Assembly (NCBI GenBank): GCA_016215215.1
Contig: JACRKW010000173.1
Coordinates: 1 to 37,187, forward strand
Length of the DNA: 37,187 nucleotides
Source: Acidobacteriota bacterium
Lineage (GTDB): Bacteria > Acidobacteriota > Terriglobia > Bryobacterales > Bryobacteraceae
Reading direction: 5' to 3'
The notes below the pieces were generated by a model. The model worked only from the letters and a program-made list of their open reading frames with translations. It was not told where the DNA came from and did not search any database. The position numbers and the translations under genes were made by a program. Below, piece by piece: positions 7,596 through 15,849 of this stretch (positions are counted from its first letter, which is position 1; every line of letters starts with the position of its first letter).

Positions 7596-8948
7596 ATGCG
7601 CGTACTCACCCTGCTGCTCATCTCCGGCGCGCTACTCTCCGCGCAGAACGTCACCGTCATTCAGAACGGCATCATCCACACCGTCACCAAGGGCACCTTC
7701 CAGGGCTCCGTCGTGATCCGTGACGGCAAGATCACAGACGTCGGCGAGAAGGTCATGACGCCGCCCGGCGCCAAGATCGTCGACGCCACGGGCAAGCACG
7801 TGATGCCCGGCATCATCGATGCCCACACCCACATCGCGCTGGACTCCATCAACGAAATGAGCCTCTCGGTCACCTCCATGGTCGACATGGAGGACGTCGT
7901 CGCCCCGGAGCAGCCCAGCATCTACCGCGCCCTGGCCGGGGGCGTCACCACGGCAAACACCATGCACGGCAGCGCCAACTCCATCGGCGGCCAGAACGTC
8001 GTCTTCAAGATGCGCTGGGGCCAGAACGCCGACGGCCTCATCTTCAAACAGGCGCCGCCCAGCCTCAAGATGGCCCTGGGCGAAAACGTCAAGCGCTCCG
8101 GCAATCCCAGCGGATTCCAGATGCCCGGCGTGGGCCAGCAGAACCTCCGCTATCCAGGCACGCGCATGGGCGTCGAGGACGTCATCCGCGAGGCCTACAC
8201 CCGTGCCCGTGCCTATCAGCAGGAGTGGAAGGATTACGAAGCCCGCAAGGCCCGCGGCGAAACCGCCCTGCCTCCGCGCCGCGATCTCCAGATCGAGCCT
8301 CTGGTCGAAGTCCTGGAAGGCAAACGGCGGGTCCACGCCCACTGCTACAGGGCCGACGAGATCCTGATGCTGATGCGCGTCTTCGACGACTTCGGCATCA
8401 AGAACGTCACCTGGCAGCACGTGCTGGAGGGCTACAAGGTCGCCAAGGAGATGGCCGCCCGCGGCGACGGCGCATCCACGTTTTCTGACTGGTGGGCCTA
8501 CAAGGTCGAGGCCGGCGCCGCCATCCCCTACAAAGCCGCCATCATGCAGGCCAAGGGCGTCAACGTGAGCATCAACTCCGACGACGCCGGCGGAGCCGAA
8601 CTCATGCGCCGCCTCAACACCGAGGCCGCCAAGATCATGAAATACGGCGGCGTCTCCGAGGATCAGGCCCTCGCCATGATCACCATCAACCCCGCCCGGC
8701 AGCTCGGCATCGACAAGTTCGTCGGCTCCATCGAGGCCGGCAAGGACGCCGACATCGTCATCTACGACAAGAACCCGCTCTCCATCTACTCCAAGGTCGA
8801 GAAGGTTTTCATCGACGGCAAACCCTACTTCGACCGCGACAACGACATGACCGAGCGCCCGAAGAAGGAGGCCCAGAAGAAGGGCCTACTCGATAAGGAA
8901 AAGGATTCTGAAAAGCGCAACGCCCCGCAGATGAGGAGGCCTTCGTGA
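7596..8948 (+). CDS. Exported amidohydrolase (imidazolonepropionase-like), metal motif intact
   Basis: This is a 450-residue protein with a short Sec signal (MRVLTLLLISGALLSAQ). It has the full amidohydrolase pattern: VIRDGKITDVG, then MPGIIDAHTHIAL with H77 and H79 as metal ligands, further histidines at VHAHCYRADEI and TWQHVLEG, and the catalytic aspartate region SINSDDAGGAEL. The C-terminal INPARQLGIDKFVGSIEAGK and ADIVIYDKNPL segments close the composite domain. It is probably a periplasmic hydrolase of cyclic amides or peptides; the substrate cannot be told. It lies between two paralogues that lack the HxH motif and overlaps the next gene by four bases (GTGA). The highly charged lysine-rich tail is unusual. 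Confidence 0.88.
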   Translation: MRVLTLLLISGALLSAQNVTVIQNGIIHTVTKGTFQGSVVIRDGKITDVGEKVMTPPGAKIVDATGKHVMPGIIDAHTHIALDSINEMSLSVTSMVDMEDVVAPEQPSIYRALAGGVTTANTMHGSANSIGGQNVVFKMRWGQNADGLIFKQAPPSLKMALGENVKRSGNPSGFQMPGVGQQNLRYPGTRMGVEDVIREAYTRARAYQQEWKDYEARKARGETALPPRRDLQIEPLVEVLEGKRRVHAHCYRADEILMLMRVFDDFGIKNVTWQHVLEGYKVAKEMAARGDGASTFSDWWAYKVEAGAAIPYKAAIMQAKGVNVSINSDDAGGAELMRRLNTEAAKIMKYGGVSEDQALAMITINPARQLGIDKFVGSIEAGKDADIVIYDKNPLSIYSKVEKVFIDGKPYFDRDNDMTERPKKEAQKKGLLDKEKDSEKRNAPQMRRPS

Positions 8949-10267
8949 AACTCGTATTCGCACTCGCCCTCGCCTTGCCCGTGCTGGCAGGCCAGAATGA
9001 CTCATTCCTCATTCGCAACGCCACCGTCCACCCCGTCTCCGGTCCGAAGCTCGACAACGCTTCGGTCCTGGTCATCGACGGCAAGATTGCCGAGGTCGGC
9101 GCGAAGATCGCCACCAAGGCCAAAGTGCGCGCCATCGACGGGAAGGGACTCCACATCTTTCCCGGCCTGATCGACTCTGGTTCGCCAATCGGCCTGGTGG
9201 AGATCGCCTCGGTGCGCGAATCCAGCGACACCGGCGAAATCGGCGAGTTCAATCCCCAGATCCGCGCCCTCATCGCCGTCAATCCAGAGAGCGATCACAT
9301 CCCCGTCACCCGGGCCAACGGCATCACATCCGTCATGGTGGTCCCCGGCTCCACCGGTGGCCGTGGAGGCGGAAGCGGCAGCATCATCAGCGGCCAGGCC
9401 TCCCTCATTCATCTGAACGGCTGGACCTGGGAGCAGATGGAGATCCGTCGCGGCGGCGCTCTCCAGATGACCTGGCCCGCCATCTCCTCCGGCGGAGGGC
9501 GTTTCGGTGGAGGCGGCGATCCCGACTCCATGCCCGCCGCCATGGCTGCCCGCCGCACTCCGTTCTCCGAAGCCAAGCGCAACCAGGAAGCGCAGGTTCG
9601 CAAGATCCAGGAGCTCTTCGAATCGGCGCGGCGCTACCAGCAGGCCAAGACAGCATCCGAACCAGGCTTTAAGCCCGACCTCAAGCTGGAGGCCATGATC
9701 CCCGTGCTCGAAGGCAAACTCCCCATCATGGTTTTCGCCGCCCGAGAGCGCGAAATCCGCGAAGCCGTTCAGTGGGCTGAAAAGGAAAAGGTGAAGATCG
9801 TCCTGGCCGGCGTCCGCCGACCTGGCAAGATGACCGAGGAACTCGCCAAGAAGAACATCCCCGTCATCCTTTCCTCCCCCTTCACGCCGCCCCTGGAAGA
9901 GGACGATCCCTATGACGAGCCCTACTCACTGCCCGGAGCTCTCCACAAAGCCGGCGTGAAGTTCGCCTTTGCCAGCTTCGGCACCCAGTTCGCGCGCAAC
10001 CTGCCGTACGAGGCCTCCCAGGGCGTCCCCTTTGGACTCCCCTATGACGCCGCTCTCAGGGCACTCACCCTCAGCGCCGCCGAGATCTGGGGCATCGCCG
10101 ACCAGTATGGCTCCATCCAGCCCGGCAAGACCGCCGACCTGATCGTCACCGACGGCGACCCGCTCGAAATCCAGACGCAGGTCAAAATGATGTTCATCAA
10201 GGGCGAAGCGGTCGACCTGGAAACCAAGCACACCGGCCTGTACAAGAAGTACCTGGCCCGCCCCTGA
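8945..10267 (+). CDS. Exported amidohydrolase-like protein without visible metal ligands
   Basis: This is a 440-residue protein starting at GTG (8945) within the previous stop (GTGA), five bases after AGGAGG. A Sec signal (MKLVFALALALPVLAGQ) is followed by the composite domain (LIRNATVHPVSG, IDGKIAEVG) and IFPGLIDSGSPIG (71-83), where the HxH ligands of active enzymes are replaced. The late SxD motif is also gone (FAFASFGTQFAR). A Gly-rich loop (STGGRGGGSGS) and the C-terminal RALTLSAAEIWGI and GKTADLIVTDGDP segments match the first gene of the operon more closely than the second, suggesting that genes 1 and 3 are sister copies. It is likely a non-catalytic subunit or an enzyme with altered chemistry. 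Confidence 0.8.
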   Translation: MKLVFALALALPVLAGQNDSFLIRNATVHPVSGPKLDNASVLVIDGKIAEVGAKIATKAKVRAIDGKGLHIFPGLIDSGSPIGLVEIASVRESSDTGEIGEFNPQIRALIAVNPESDHIPVTRANGITSVMVVPGSTGGRGGGSGSIISGQASLIHLNGWTWEQMEIRRGGALQMTWPAISSGGGRFGGGGDPDSMPAAMAARRTPFSEAKRNQEAQVRKIQELFESARRYQQAKTASEPGFKPDLKLEAMIPVLEGKLPIMVFAAREREIREAVQWAEKEKVKIVLAGVRRPGKMTEELAKKNIPVILSSPFTPPLEEDDPYDEPYSLPGALHKAGVKFAFASFGTQFARNLPYEASQGVPFGLPYDAALRALTLSAAEIWGIADQYGSIQPGKTADLIVTDGDPLEIQTQVKMMFIKGEAVDLETKHTGLYKKYLARP

Positions 10268-10293
10268 CCGGGCTCAGGCTGAAGTGCGCCTCG

Positions 10294-10722
10294 TCAGGTC
10301 TGCCATGGGTTGATCAGGCGGAGCCCGGTGATCCGAAAATCGCTGGCGTTCCGCGTGGCGAGGATCAGATCATTCGCAAGGGCGGTCGCCGCAAGCAGGG
10401 CATCGATGACCGGGAGCGGCCGCCCCTCCAGTTTCGCCTGAGCGCGCAGCAGGCCCCACCGCTCGGCAACCGTCTCATCGACGGCCAGAATCCGGCCCTC
10501 GAACCAGTCGTGCAGGTCGTTCTCCAACCAGCGCTCCAACCTTGTGCGACGATCGCACGCGTGAAGGAGGCCGATGCCAAACCGGATCTCTCCGAAGGTC
10601 ACAACGCTGGCAAACAGTGAATCGCTGGGGACTTCCTCCAGCCAACGTTTCACCCGTTCGTCCGGCGACCCTGTCCGACTGAACTCGGACAACACATTGG
10701 TATCGAGCAGGAAACCGCTCAT
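10294..10722 (-). CDS. PIN-domain ribonuclease toxin (VapC/FitB-like)
   Basis: This 142-residue PIN domain carries the four acidic residues of the metal-dependent nuclease: D7 in LLDTNVLSE, E45 in FGEIRFG, D107 in VIDALLAATA and D128 in NASDF. VapC-type toxins cut tRNA or rRNA and are held inactive by their antitoxin. The ATG overlaps the stop of the upstream antitoxin gene by four bases (ATGA). The length is normal and all catalytic positions are intact. It converges on the amidohydrolase operon with only 26 bases between the stops. Confidence 0.9.
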   Translation of the reverse strand: MSGFLLDTNVLSEFSRTGSPDERVKRWLEEVPSDSLFASVVTFGEIRFGIGLLHACDRRTRLERWLENDLHDWFEGRILAVDETVAERWGLLRAQAKLEGRPLPVIDALLAATALANDLILATRNASDFRITGLRLINPWQT

Positions 10723-10961
10723 AGATCGACGGGGCGCCCGAAGTCCTCTTGCCGTTTCAGATCCAAGTCCGCTCCCGCCAATGGGGATTCCATCAGGAAC
10801 TGCGCCAGATTCTGTCGCGAGTGCGTGGCCGAGCGCTTTTCTTCCTGCGCCCTCAGAGCGGCCAAAGCGTGGTCAAGCACTTCGTCCGGACTGCCGTAGT
10901 GGCCATTTCGGATCTCTTCCTGGATGATCCGTTCCTGATCTGGTTTGAGGGTGATGGTCAT
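10719..10961 (-). CDS. RHH antitoxin of the VapC-like toxin (ParD/CC2985-like)
   Basis: This 80-residue protein is better started at the ATG at 10961 (MTITLKPDQERII), eight bases after GGAGGAGG, than at the TTG at 10967 in the ORF track. The pattern ITLKPDQERIIQEEIRNGHYGSPDEVLDHALAALR matches the ParD-like ribbon-helix-helix family, whose N-terminal strand binds DNA. The C-terminal tail (SATHSRQNLAQFLMESPLAG) is the kind of segment that wraps around a PIN toxin. Such proteins repress their own operon and neutralise the toxin encoded downstream with a 4-base overlap. Confidence 0.85.
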   Translation of the reverse strand: MTITLKPDQERIIQEEIRNGHYGSPDEVLDHALAALRAQEEKRSATHSRQNLAQFLMESPLAGADLDLKRQEDFGRPVDL

Positions 10962-11049
10962 CGCCAAAACCTCCTCCGAGCCGTCAACTCCATGGTCTCA
11001 CGAGTCGGCGGCCGGCTCCACGCCCAGATCGTTGCGTCCGCTTTCCCCC

Positions 11050-11334
11050 TCAGTCCACGAAGCCGCGCCAGGTCTTGCCCTTCTGGTCCCTGAGCGTCAC
11101 CCCGTAGCCGTCCGACACCCCCGAGATGTAGTTCCCGTTGGAGTCCCTGAACCGGTAGCGGATGGTGTCGTCCGCCTGGCGTTCTGCCACCCCGCGCCAT
11201 TCGTTGCCCAGTTCGTCCCGCAAATGGATGAAGTCCCCGTCGCCCGGCCCGACCACCTGCCGGTTGTTCGCGTCCAGAAACCGGTAGAAGCCTCCCGGCG
11301 TTCCTTGCCTGGTCCTGCGTTTACGGTAGATCAT
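11050..11334 (-). CDS. Small hypothetical protein with two internal repeats
   Basis: This 94-residue basic protein has no signal peptide. It consists of two similar halves: GFYRFLDANNRQVVGPGDGD followed by FIHLRDELGNEWRGV, and IRYRFRDSNGNYISGVSDGY followed by GVTLRDQKGKTWRGF. Each unit of roughly 38 residues looks like a beta-hairpin pair, with aligned FRD/FLD, LRD and W-R-G positions. I do not recognise the family. It sits between the toxin-antitoxin pair (same strand) and dtd (divergent). Function is unknown. Confidence 0.55.
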   Translation of the reverse strand: MIYRKRRTRQGTPGGFYRFLDANNRQVVGPGDGDFIHLRDELGNEWRGVAERQADDTIRYRFRDSNGNYISGVSDGYGVTLRDQKGKTWRGFVD

Positions 11335-11390
11335 GGTCTTTCACGTTCAATCGGCCCTTCCGTCAAGATTGAGCATAGGGTAAACCCCCC

Positions 11391-11837
11391 ATGCGAGCCA
11401 TAATCCAGAGAGTCTCCTCCGCCTCCGTCACGGTCGATGGCGACGCCACCGGCGCCATCGGCCCGGGCCTCCTGATCCTGCTTGGCGTTCGCCGTGAAGA
11501 CACCCGAGACGACGCCCTCTACCTGCTCGACCGCATCCTGGGCCTGCGCATCTTCGCCGACCAGAACGGCAAGATGAACTTGAGCCTCCTCGACACCGGA
11601 GGCAGCCTGCTGGTGGTGTCCCAGTTCACCCTGTATGCCGACACCCGCAGCGGCCGCCGCCCGTCCTTCGACTCCGCCGCCCCGGCCGAGCAAGCCCGCC
11701 GTCTCTACGAGGATTTCGTCGCCGCCGCCTGCGCCCGAGGCGTCAACACCCAGACCGGCGTCTTCCAGGCCATGATGACTGTCGCGCTTACCAACGAAGG
11801 CCCCGTCACCTTCATCGTGGAATCGAAGAACGGCTGA
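11391..11837 (+). CDS. dtd: D-aminoacyl-tRNA deacylase
   Basis: This 148-residue enzyme hydrolyses D-amino acids (and glycine mischarged on tRNA-Ala) from tRNA in the cytosol, protecting translation. The N-terminus [17 protein letters not shown], the SQFTLYAD motif and the NEGPVTF motif (the Gly-cis-Pro region that reads chirality) are all diagnostic and intact. The length is normal for DTD1. It converges on cbiO with one base between the stops. Confidence 0.95.
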   Translation: MRAIIQRVSSASVTVDGDATGAIGPGLLILLGVRREDTRDDALYLLDRILGLRIFADQNGKMNLSLLDTGGSLLVVSQFTLYADTRSGRRPSFDSAAPAEQARRLYEDFVAAACARGVNTQTGVFQAMMTVALTNEGPVTFIVESKNG

Positions 11838-11838
11838 C

Positions 11839-12528
11839 CTACAGCCCCCAGCCGTACCGCTCCACCACCTCGGTCACGGGCGCGTCCGCCACGATCCGGC
11901 CAGCGTCGAAGAAGACCGCCCGCTCGCACAGCGCGCGAGCGAAGGCCGTATCGTGCGTCACCACGAGCTTGGCCTGCGGCAGCGTCTTCAGCAGATCGAT
12001 CAGCTTGCGCCGGCCGGGCGGGTCCAGGTGCGTGGTGGGCTCGTCCAGCATCAGCACCTCGGGCCGCACGGCCAGAATGCCGGCCAGCGCCACGCGCTGC
12101 TTTTCGCCGCCGCTCAGGTGGTACGGCGCGCGCTCCCAGCCGTCCACGACACCCACCTGCGCCAGCACTTCGGCTGCCCGCGCCTCCGCCTCCGCCTTGG
12201 AGAGACCCGCCTGGGCGGGGCCGAACGCCACGTCCTCCAGAATGGTCGGCAGGAACAACTGGTCTTCCGGGTCCTGGAACAGGAAGCCGACATGCCGCCG
12301 GATGGTGGTCAGGTGTTTCTCGTCCACGGGCAGGTCGCAGACCTTCAGCTCGCCTTCGCCGCGCAGGATGCCGTTCAAGTGCAGCAGGAAGGTGGTCTTG
12401 CCCGAGCCGTTCGGCCCCAGCACGGCCACGTTCTCTCCGCGATGCAGGCGGAAGTCCACGCCCCGCAGCGCTTCAAAGCCGCTGTCGTAGCGGTATCTCA
12501 ACCCCTTGGAGTTCACCACGCAGCTCAT
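11839..12528 (-). CDS. cbiO: Cobalt/nickel ECF transporter ATP-binding subunit
   Basis: This 229-residue ABC ATPase energises uptake of Co2+ or Ni2+. It starts at the ATG at 12528, which overlaps the cbiQ stop (ATGA). Walker A is GPNGSGKTT, the Q-loop is FLFQDPEDQLF (the QDPEDQ form is typical of CbiO/EcfA), the signature is LSGGEKQRVALA, Walker B is VLMLDEPT and the switch histidine is in VVTHD. The ORF track merges it with cbiM because the frame stays open through cbiQ, but the natural start is clear. The metal cannot be decided from the ATPase. Confidence 0.93.
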   Translation of the reverse strand: MSCVVNSKGLRYRYDSGFEALRGVDFRLHRGENVAVLGPNGSGKTTFLLHLNGILRGEGELKVCDLPVDEKHLTTIRRHVGFLFQDPEDQLFLPTILEDVAFGPAQAGLSKAEAEARAAEVLAQVGVVDGWERAPYHLSGGEKQRVALAGILAVRPEVLMLDEPTTHLDPPGRRKLIDLLKTLPQAKLVVTHDTAFARALCERAVFFDAGRIVADAPVTEVVERYGWGL

Positions 12529-13085
12529 GCCCGCCGCCCTCCCGCACCGCGCGCCAGCATGGCGCGGTGCACCCGCTCCGCCCTGGCATGGGAGCTGGCA
12601 AACAGCACCGCCAGGCTGGACGCGGAGATGTCGAAGCGCTTCTCCCCGCCCCGGGCCAGCGCCGCCGTCTTCAGGCGCGCGGCTTGGGCGCCGATCACGC
12701 CCAGGTAGCGCCAGGTGAAGTCCATCACCTCCAGCACAAGAGCGGGAGCGCCCAACCGCCCGGCGGCTTTCAGCACCAGCTCCAAGGGCGTGGTGGCCAT
12801 CAGCAGACCCACCCATAGCGCAGAGAGATAACTCTTCCAAAGCAGGCTCGACGCGCGAGTCCAATCGCCGCTCCAGGCCGTCATGGCGGCGAACACCAGG
12901 GTGAACGGCAATACAAGCGACGCTCGCGCCGCCAGGCCAAACATGGGAATCCGGGCCGCCAGCGCCAGCACAGCGGCCAGAGCGTACAGCCGCCACGCGC
13001 CGGCCCATACGCTGGTGGTGACCAGCAGCGCCAGGCATGCCACGAGCTTGATGCGCGCGTCCAGCCTGTGTAGCGGGCGCCGCAT
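12525..13085 (-). CDS. cbiQ: Cobalt/nickel ECF transporter transmembrane (T) subunit
   Basis: This 186-residue membrane protein is the coupling subunit of the metal ECF transporter. Hydrophobic segments (VACLALLVTTSVW, LYALAAVLALAAR, LVLPFTLVFAAM, ALWVGLLMATTP) alternate with the cytoplasmic coupling region near ALARGGEKRFD and HARAERVHRAMLARG. The Ala-Arg-Gly type motifs there contact the ATPase. It is rather short compared with usual CbiQ (about 220-260). The start at 13085 has no obvious ribosome site, and the cbiM frame reads straight through it, so its translation may depend on coupling. Confidence 0.85.
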   Translation of the reverse strand: MRRPLHRLDARIKLVACLALLVTTSVWAGAWRLYALAAVLALAARIPMFGLAARASLVLPFTLVFAAMTAWSGDWTRASSLLWKSYLSALWVGLLMATTPLELVLKAAGRLGAPALVLEVMDFTWRYLGVIGAQAARLKTAALARGGEKRFDISASSLAVLFASSHARAERVHRAMLARGAGGRRA

Positions 13086-13902
13086 AGCAGAGCAGAAACG
13101 TCACGCCCAACCCGGCGAGCCCGGCGCCAGCTTCTTTCAGCCACGAGCCGGCGGCCGCGCGCTCGCCGCCCAGCCCGAGTGTCCGCTCCAGGCCGTCGGG
13201 AAGCGCCGATGCCATCAGAAATCCCACCGAGACCAGCACCACCGCCACCAGGCCCAACAGTGCCAGCGCAGGCCGCCCCTGCTCACCCGGCGCCTTGATC
13301 CAGCGCGGGTTGATCCGCTCCACCGCGCCAATCACCGCGACGGTAATCACGCCTTCCAGCGCGCCGGTTACCGTGAACACGGCCAGAGACAGGCCCAACA
13401 TGCTCGCCGGCACCTTCACGGCCGACACGGCGAGTTCGCCCAGGCAGAGGCAGGCCGCCACCAGCACGCTCAGGAATCCACCAGCGAAAACGCCCACATT
13501 GCGCCCTCGCGTCCCGGCCAGCAAGCGGTACGGCCAGTAGCCGGCGAAGACGCCGGCCACCGCCATGTTGAACACGTTCGCGCCCAGGGCCAGAAGCCCG
13601 CCGTCCTGAAACACCAGAGCCTGAATGGTGAGAATCGCCGTCATCACCACGGCTGCCGCCGCCGGTCCCAGCGTGACGGCCAGCAGCGTACTGCCCACCA
13701 GGTGGCCGCTGGTTCCCAGGCCCACGGGGAAGTTGATCATCTGCGCGGCGAAGACAAAGGCGCCCATGACGCCCATCAGCGGCGCTCGAGTCTCCTCCAG
13801 GCCTGCCTGGGCGCGCTTGGCCAGCAGGCCCACCGACGGTGCGCTCGCCACCGCGAGGCCCGCCCAGACAGGCGCGGACAGGAAACCGTCGGGAATATGC
13901 AT
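13081..13902 (-). CDS. cbiM: Cobalt/nickel ECF transporter substrate-binding subunit, CbiM with PDGLE domain; no stop codon at its natural end
   Basis: CbiM is the metal-binding membrane subunit. The ATG at 13902 starts MHIPDGFLSAPVW, whose N-terminal Met-His-Ile-Pro is the conserved metal site. About 200 residues of membrane helices follow, then a CbiN-like PDGLE section (ASALPDGLERTLG) and a last helix (GLGVTFLLCYA). The coordinates given cover only the natural part (274 codons). No stop occurs there. The frame continues about 185 codons through cbiQ in the wrong frame and enters cbiO in frame, so a 687-residue fusion is formally encoded. A one-base change just upstream would meet a TGA (minus-strand GCGTGACG near 13100). 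No cobalamin riboswitch was seen upstream. Confidence 0.8.
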
Positions 13903-14125
13903 ACGAACCGCTTCCAACGTAGCAAAACGGCCCGGAAGTTGCTACGCAGCCTGCTCTGAAAGCGACACGATACCATGGTGACGAATGCCCCATCGCAGTA
14001 CAGGCAGCCTGCTGATGAACTGTCCCGCCGAACGCGCGGCGCCTTCGCGCGCCGTCCGCAGGCACCTGGGGCGCCGCATTCTGCTTTACGGCAACAAGAC
14101 CGTTGTGTTTGTGTAGGAGTCGAGC

Positions 14126-14524
14126 ATGATTCTCGGTACCGGCATCGACCTGGCTGAAGTACCCCGCATCCGCGCCGCCATCGAGCGCTACGGCGCGCGT
14201 TTCATCCAGCGCATTTACACCCCCGCTGAGATCGCCTACGTTGAGCGCAAGGCTAACAAGTACGAGCGCTTCGCCGCCCGTTTCGCGGCCAAGGAGGCCG
14301 GCATGAAGGCCATCGGCACCGGTTGGCGCATGGGCGTCCGCTGGCAGGACTTCGAGGTGACTAATTTGCGCTCCGGCCGCCCCACGCTCACGCTTCACGG
14401 CGTGGCGAAGAAGGTGGCCGATTATTACGGCGTCACCGCCATCCATCTTTCGCTGACGCACACCGAACAGTACGGCCAGGCCTTCGTGATCCTGGAAGGC
14501 CCGGAGAAGCCAGTTTCCAAATGA
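14126..14524 (+). CDS. acpS: Holo-[acyl-carrier-protein] synthase
   Basis: This 132-residue enzyme transfers 4'-phosphopantetheine from CoA to the serine of acyl carrier protein. The GTGIDLAEVPRI motif holds the Mg-binding aspartate (D8), FAAKEAGMKAIGTG holds the second acidic ligand, and HLSLTHTEQYGQAFVIL is the usual C-terminal strand. AGGAG lies six bases before the ATG. Its stop overlaps the alternative start of the following GH109-like gene, so the two may be co-transcribed. The sequence between acpS and cbiM (about 220 bases) holds a GC-rich stem but no gene. Confidence 0.95.
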   Translation: MILGTGIDLAEVPRIRAAIERYGARFIQRIYTPAEIAYVERKANKYERFAARFAAKEAGMKAIGTGWRMGVRWQDFEVTNLRSGRPTLTLHGVAKKVADYYGVTAIHLSLTHTEQYGQAFVILEGPEKPVSK

Positions 14525-14532
14525 GGCGCCCC

Positions 14533-15849
14533 ATGAACTCGTCCATCGCCCGCCGTCAGTTCCTCCAGCGCTCGGCCGGCATCACCGCCGCCCTGGCCGT
14601 GCCCACTGAAGACTCCTTCGCTCAGCCGCGCCCGCTACCCGAGGTACGGGTGGGCATTATCGGCGTGGGTGCCCGCGGCCCCAGCCATGTCCGGGATCTG
14701 GTCCGCCTGCCGGGCGTGAAGCTCAAGGCTGTTTGCGACCTCAACCCCAGCGCCGTGGAGCGAATCCAGAACCTGGTTGAGAAGGCCGGCCAGCCGCGGC
14801 CGGAGTCCTATTCGCGGGGCGAACAGGACTACAAGCGCATGTGCGCCCGGCCCGACCTCGACATCGTCTACGTCGCCACGCCGTGGGAGTGGCACGCGCC
14901 CATGTGCGTCGAGGCGATGAAGAACGGCAAGCACGCCGCAGTGGAGGTCCCCGCCGTCACCACCATCGAGGAGTGCTGGCAGATCGTGGAGACCTCGGAG
15001 ACCACCGGCAAGTACTGCGTCATGCTCGAGAACTGCTGCTACGACCGCGTCGAGCTGATGACCCTGAACATGCTCCGCAAGGGCCTGCTGGGCGAGCCCG
15101 TGCACGGTGAGGGCGGATACATCCACGACCTCCGCTCCTCCAAGTATGGGCGCGAGGCCACCGGCCGCTGGCGGTTGAACCACTCCATCCGCCGCAACGC
15201 CGACGTCTATCCCACGCACGGGCTCGGCCCCATCGCCCAGGCCTTCGATATCAATCGCGGCAACCTCTTCGACCACATGGTGAGCATGGCATCCAAGGCG
15301 TACAGCCTCTCTGATTTCGCCCGCCGCCAGTACGGTCCAGAGAGCTCCCAGGCCAAGCTCGATATCGCCATGGGCGACGTCATCACCTCGCTCATCCGCA
15401 CCCGCGCCGGACAGACCATCGCCGTGGTGCACGATACCAACACGCCGCATCCTTACAGCCGGCGTTACCTCATCCAGGGCTCGCGCGGCATCGTGCAGAA
15501 GTACCCCACGCCCCTCATTTACATCGACGGCAAGGGCAAGGCCCACGAGTGGGACGACATGCTGAAGAACTGGTCCGCCGAGTGGGATCACCCGCTGTGG
15601 AAAGAGCTCGAGCAGCGGGCCAAGGGCGCCGGCCACGGCGGCATGGACTACGTCCTCAACTACCGCCTCATGCAATGTCTGCTGAAAGGCGAGCCGCCCG
15701 ACATGGATGTCTACGACGCCGCGGCGCTATCGGCCGTCACCGAGTTGAGCGAGCGATCCATCGCTTCGCGCAGCCGTTCGGTGGATTTCCCGGACTTCAC
15801 CCGCGGCAGGTTGGCCGCGCTCAAACCGCTCTGCATCGTTACCGCTTAG
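14533..15849 (+). CDS. GH109-like protein (Gfo/Idh/MocA fold, Tat-exported)
   Basis: This is a 438-residue protein. The ATG at 14533 follows GAGG by six bases; the ATG at 14521 (ATGA overlap with acpS) is the alternative. A twin-arginine signal (ARRQFLQRSAGITAALAV) precedes a Rossmann NAD-binding motif (VGIIGVGARGPSHV). The sequence follows the glycoside hydrolase family 109 pattern closely: ATPWEWHAPM, EVPAVTTIEECW, YPTHGLGPI with the catalytic-region tyrosine and histidine, GGHGGMDYV-like GHGGMDYVL, and DFTRGR near the end. GH109 enzymes cleave alpha-N-acetylgalactosamine using bound NAD. The closeness of these motifs supports that role, but the substrate is not proven. Confidence 0.85.
   Translation: MNSSIARRQFLQRSAGITAALAVPTEDSFAQPRPLPEVRVGIIGVGARGPSHVRDLVRLPGVKLKAVCDLNPSAVERIQNLVEKAGQPRPESYSRGEQDYKRMCARPDLDIVYVATPWEWHAPMCVEAMKNGKHAAVEVPAVTTIEECWQIVETSETTGKYCVMLENCCYDRVELMTLNMLRKGLLGEPVHGEGGYIHDLRSSKYGREATGRWRLNHSIRRNADVYPTHGLGPIAQAFDINRGNLFDHMVSMASKAYSLSDFARRQYGPESSQAKLDIAMGDVITSLIRTRAGQTIAVVHDTNTPHPYSRRYLIQGSRGIVQKYPTPLIYIDGKGKAHEWDDMLKNWSAEWDHPLWKELEQRAKGAGHGGMDYVLNYRLMQCLLKGEPPDMDVYDAAALSAVTELSERSIASRSRSVDFPDFTRGRLAALKPLCIVTA

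Noticed and set aside
13903-14125. Cobalamin riboswitch upstream of cbiM
   Set aside because: I looked for the conserved B12-box and related core elements on the minus strand and did not find them. A covariance-model search would settle this.
13283-14461. 392-codon ORF on the minus strand across acpS and cbiM
   Set aside because: It runs antisense to acpS and out of frame through cbiM; both real genes have clear family motifs.
14635-15675. 346-codon ORF on the minus strand
   Set aside because: It is an antisense shadow of the GH109-like gene, rich in Val/Asp/Gly/Ala with no recognisable motif.
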